A stretch of 64,000 bases of DNA from Novosphingobium capsulatum NBRC 12533 (lineage in GTDB: Bacteria; Pseudomonadota; Alphaproteobacteria; Sphingomonadales; Sphingomonadaceae). The notes under the pieces were generated by a model, which saw nothing but the letters and a program-made list of their open reading frames with translations, made no database searches and was not told the origin of the DNA. The stretch spans positions 248,001 through 312,000 of the forward strand of contig NZ_BCYV01000008.1 in the NCBI RefSeq assembly GCF_001598375.1. The letters are read 5' to 3'. The translations under genes were made by a program, and so were the position numbers. Positions 61,985 to 64,000 of this stretch are shown here, in pieces (position 1 is the stretch's first letter; each line of letters begins with the position of its first letter).

Positions 61985-63709
61985 GCGCGCCCAGGCCTCG
62001 GCTTCGACCAGATCGAGCAAGCGATAGATCCGGTCGTCGTCCGCCTGGGGATCGAGCGCCAGTGCCGCATCAATGGCAGCAAGGTCGAGCAGCCCCTGCC
62101 CGGCCAGCAGGCCATCGCGCAGCATCGCCCGCAACCGGACGCGGTCCCGCGCGAAGACCGCCCGCATGACCGTGTCCGGTCCGGCCTTGGCGACCCGCCC
62201 GGTGATTGCGGCCGGCAGCTCAGCGGCGAACGCCGCACGCGCCGGCGCGCGGTTGATGCCGCCCTGACACCAGACCCAGGCCGGAATGCCCAGGCAGGTC
62301 TCGACCAGCGGCTGGCTGAACAAGGGCGAAAAGCGCAAGGGATCGTCCAGGCCATGGACGTGATGCTGGGCCGCCTCGATCAAGCGCAAGTGCGCCCGCG
62401 CCCCTGTCGCCGTCATCGGCACCTGCGCCTCCCAGTCCGTCAGCGGCAGCGAGGCGGCAGTCTCGCCCGGGCCAGCCAGAAGAGCAAGGTTCGGTGGGCG
62501 TCTCGCAGAATGCTGGCGCCGCCACCATTGCCGCAGAATGGCGCGCACCAGGGTCGGGGCGTCGGCGCCGGTCAGCCGGCACAGGTCGACAAAGACCTCT
62601 GCCAACTGGCGCGACGGCCCCAGCGCGCGCCACGCATCAAGAAACGGCGCTGCCGAGTGGAGGAAGCAGAACACATTGTCGCCACCATTGCCGTCGAACA
62701 CGCGCGCCGCGCCGACTGCGGCACAGGCTTCCCCGAGTTGCCGCCGCAACTCGCCGACGAACATCTTGCCCACGGGGCGCGCACTGCGCGCAAAACTTGC
62801 CGCACCCGGATCGATCGCGGCGATTTCGTATTGGGCCGCACGCCACGAGACGTCCAGTCGCCCCGCAAGAGGGGCGACATAAGCGGTTTCGTCGCCGCTG
62901 GGATCGCGGGTGGAAACAGTGGCGCAGGCGAACGGCCGCCCTTCGACGGCCAGGGCCGCGCAGACCAGCGAGGAATCGACGCCGCCGGACGCCGCGACGA
63001 CAACCTGCCCGAAATGTCCCGACCAGGCGCGTATGACCATGCGCGCACAGTCCCGCACACGCTGCGCTGCGACCGCCAGCGTGATGTCGCCCGATGCCGG
63101 CACGTGGAGCGCCGGTTGCCAGATTGCCACCTGATGCGCGCCTCGCTCGAGGGGGTAGAGCACGCCGGGCGACAGTTCGTCGACACCAGCCAAGCATGTC
63201 GCGCGCTGCCGGCGCTCGGGATCCTGCAGGAACTGCCGCACGTGAGGCCAGGAGACACGCATCGCCATGCCCGCCTCCGCGAACAATGCCGGTGCCGTCG
63301 CCAGCAGACAGCGACCAGCGTCGATACGCTGATAGAGCGGCACCAGGCCGGAAGGATCGCGCAGGATCGCCACCGTCCCACTTCGCGGATCGACCAGGAC
63401 AGCGAACCAGGCGCCCCAGGTGTGGCGCACCAGCCAGTGCGCCACGGCCGATCGGTCGGCCAGGGCCGGAGCGCCGGCCAGGGGATCCACCAAGACATGG
63501 CCGTCCCGATCGAAACTGCACCCCACCAGCCAGCCCCAGGCTCCCAGGGAACGGACGGACCAGCCCTCCCCCAGCCATAGGCCGCTGCGTGCCGCGCGCA
63601 GGTCGCGCAACTGGCGCAGCGGGACAAGCCCCTCGCCAAGCCCGCCGTGCAGCGGCAGGGCCAGTGCTGCCGCGAGGGGCTTCACAGCGCCAGGATCGGG
63701 GTGAAGCAT
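61973..63709 (-). CDS. Lasso peptide macrolactam synthetase (C protein, AsnB-like)
   Basis: 578 residues from the ATG at 63709. It has an asparagine-synthetase fold: a glutaminase-like N-terminal half without a clear catalytic N-terminal Cys, then the ATP-pyrophosphatase motif A-S-G-G-V-D-S-S. C-terminal helices include F-D-G-N-G-G-D-N-V-F and D-D-P-L-R-F-S-P-L. Lasso C proteins adenylate the Asp/Glu side chain of the core peptide to close the ring. The start lies 28 bp inside the 3' end of the B gene, implying coupled translation. Confidence 0.9.
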   Translation of the reverse strand: MLHPDPGAVKPLAAALALPLHGGLGEGLVPLRQLRDLRAARSGLWLGEGWSVRSLGAWGWLVGCSFDRDGHVLVDPLAGAPALADRSAVAHWLVRHTWGAWFAVLVDPRSGTVAILRDPSGLVPLYQRIDAGRCLLATAPALFAEAGMAMRVSWPHVRQFLQDPERRQRATCLAGVDELSPGVLYPLERGAHQVAIWQPALHVPASGDITLAVAAQRVRDCARMVIRAWSGHFGQVVVAASGGVDSSLVCAALAVEGRPFACATVSTRDPSGDETAYVAPLAGRLDVSWRAAQYEIAAIDPGAASFARSARPVGKMFVGELRRQLGEACAAVGAARVFDGNGGDNVFCFLHSAAPFLDAWRALGPSRQLAEVFVDLCRLTGADAPTLVRAILRQWWRRQHSARRPPNLALLAGPGETAASLPLTDWEAQVPMTATGARAHLRLIEAAQHHVHGLDDPLRFSPLFSQPLVETCLGIPAWVWCQGGINRAPARAAFAAELPAAITGRVAKAGPDTVMRAVFARDRVRLRAMLRDGLLAGQGLLDLAAIDAALALDPQADDDRIYRLLDLVEAEAWARSWS

Positions 63710-64000
63710 GCCACGGCCTCGGGCGTGTCGTTGAGCACCATGCGTCCGACCTGGACCCAACAATGGGCGGCAAAAGGGCCCTGCCGGACACCCAGCACGG
63801 CATGGGCGCGCCAGCCGCGCCGGGCGAGCAGGTCGACCAGCGCAAGGGAACGCGGCAGGCAGCGATCGGCCGCCGTCCGCAAAAAGCAGGCAAACTGAAA
63901 TCCGCGGACCAGCCGCCCGGCGGCATCATCGATGCCGATCGGGCGTGACACGGCCTTGACCGTCAAGGCCGCGAGTTCCTCGCAGAGCGGAGCAAGACCG
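63682..64000 (-). CDS. Lasso peptide leader protease (B protein), 3' part
   Basis: The frame is open from the window edge and ends at 63682; the 5' end is outside, and a TTG at 63966 is probably internal. The transglutaminase-like cysteine protease signature of lasso B proteins is clear: D-R-C-L-P-R-S-L-A-L with catalytic Cys, H-A-V-L-G-V-R-Q-G-P-F-A-A-H-C-W-V-Q with His, and V-L-N-D with Asp, then F-T-P-I-L near the end. It removes the precursor leader. The precursor gene is expected just beyond 64000 on the same strand. Confidence 0.88.
   Translation of the reverse strand, partial: GLAPLCEELAALTVKAVSRPIGIDDAAGRLVRGFQFACFLRTAADRCLPRSLALVDLLARRGWRAHAVLGVRQGPFAAHCWVQVGRMVLNDTPEAVACFTPILAL

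Noticed and set aside
1-64000. CRISPR arrays, tRNA/rRNA genes, intact insertion sequences, prophage
   Set aside because: No regularly spaced repeats, cloverleaf or rRNA-like segments, transposase or phage structural genes were seen on either strand.

Overview
The window is GC-rich and gene-dense. Its gene content suggests a member of the Sphingomonadaceae (Novosphingobium/Sphingobium-like Alphaproteobacteria). The signs are three TonB-dependent receptors, two tannase-family esterases, paired DUF3237 genes, a luxR-luxI-phyH run, and an astexin-type lasso peptide locus with a FecI/FecR/TonB/isopeptidase arm. This placement is inferred from gene content. No rRNA, tRNA, CRISPR array, intact insertion sequence or phage was seen.

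Region 1 (1-5.0 kb): a secreted tannase/feruloyl esterase and a TonB receptor, with a MarR regulator between them. The same 16-bp palindrome lies upstream of both, so this looks like a small local regulon for uptake and hydrolysis of an aromatic ester. Region 2 (5.2-9.2 kb): a sulfide/persulfide detoxification module (TSUP exporter, rhodanese, persulfide-dioxygenase-like MBL protein). Its ArsR/BigR-type repressor survives only as a nonsense-bearing fragment, while AT-rich palindromes remain in the promoter. Region 3 (9.5-21.4 kb): a MarR-controlled catabolic locus. The rightward operon carries DUF3237, CocE-type esterase, DUF3237, TonB receptor, type-B carboxylesterase and tannase. The convergent leftward operon carries an MFS transporter and two SnoaL-like proteins. 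A related palindrome precedes both operons.

Region 4 (21.5-29.6 kb): a diguanylate cyclase, the ku-ligD end-joining pair, and a GlxA-type regulator divergent from two SDRs and an AhpD-like protein. Region 5 (29.6-37.9 kb): a MacA/MacB/TolC-type efflux operon divergent from a two-component system whose NtrC-like regulator lacks the sigma-54 contact loop. Region 6 (38-42 kb): an oxidoreductase, a CHASE4-GGDEF-EAL protein, and about 650 bp of severed gene 3' ends. Region 7 (42.2-50.5 kb): poxB with an FMN glutamate-synthase-like gene, then a Pls/PosA-type single-module NRPS (A-T-membrane C-terminus) with its own phosphopantetheinyl transferase, which predicts a poly-amino-acid product.

Region 8 (50.5-52.4 kb): a gene-poor stretch with a 138-bp multi-hairpin inverted-repeat element and a ParDE toxin-antitoxin pair. 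Region 9 (52.4-64 kb): luxR, a tightly coupled luxI-phyH-gntR run, then a lasso peptide locus. Its rightward arm is fecI-fecR-TonB receptor-isopeptidase and its leftward arm is cyclase C and protease B. The leftward arm runs off the window end, where the precursor gene is expected. The strongest leads are the lasso locus next to quorum sensing, the Pls-like NRPS, and the inverted-repeat element at 50.6 kb.
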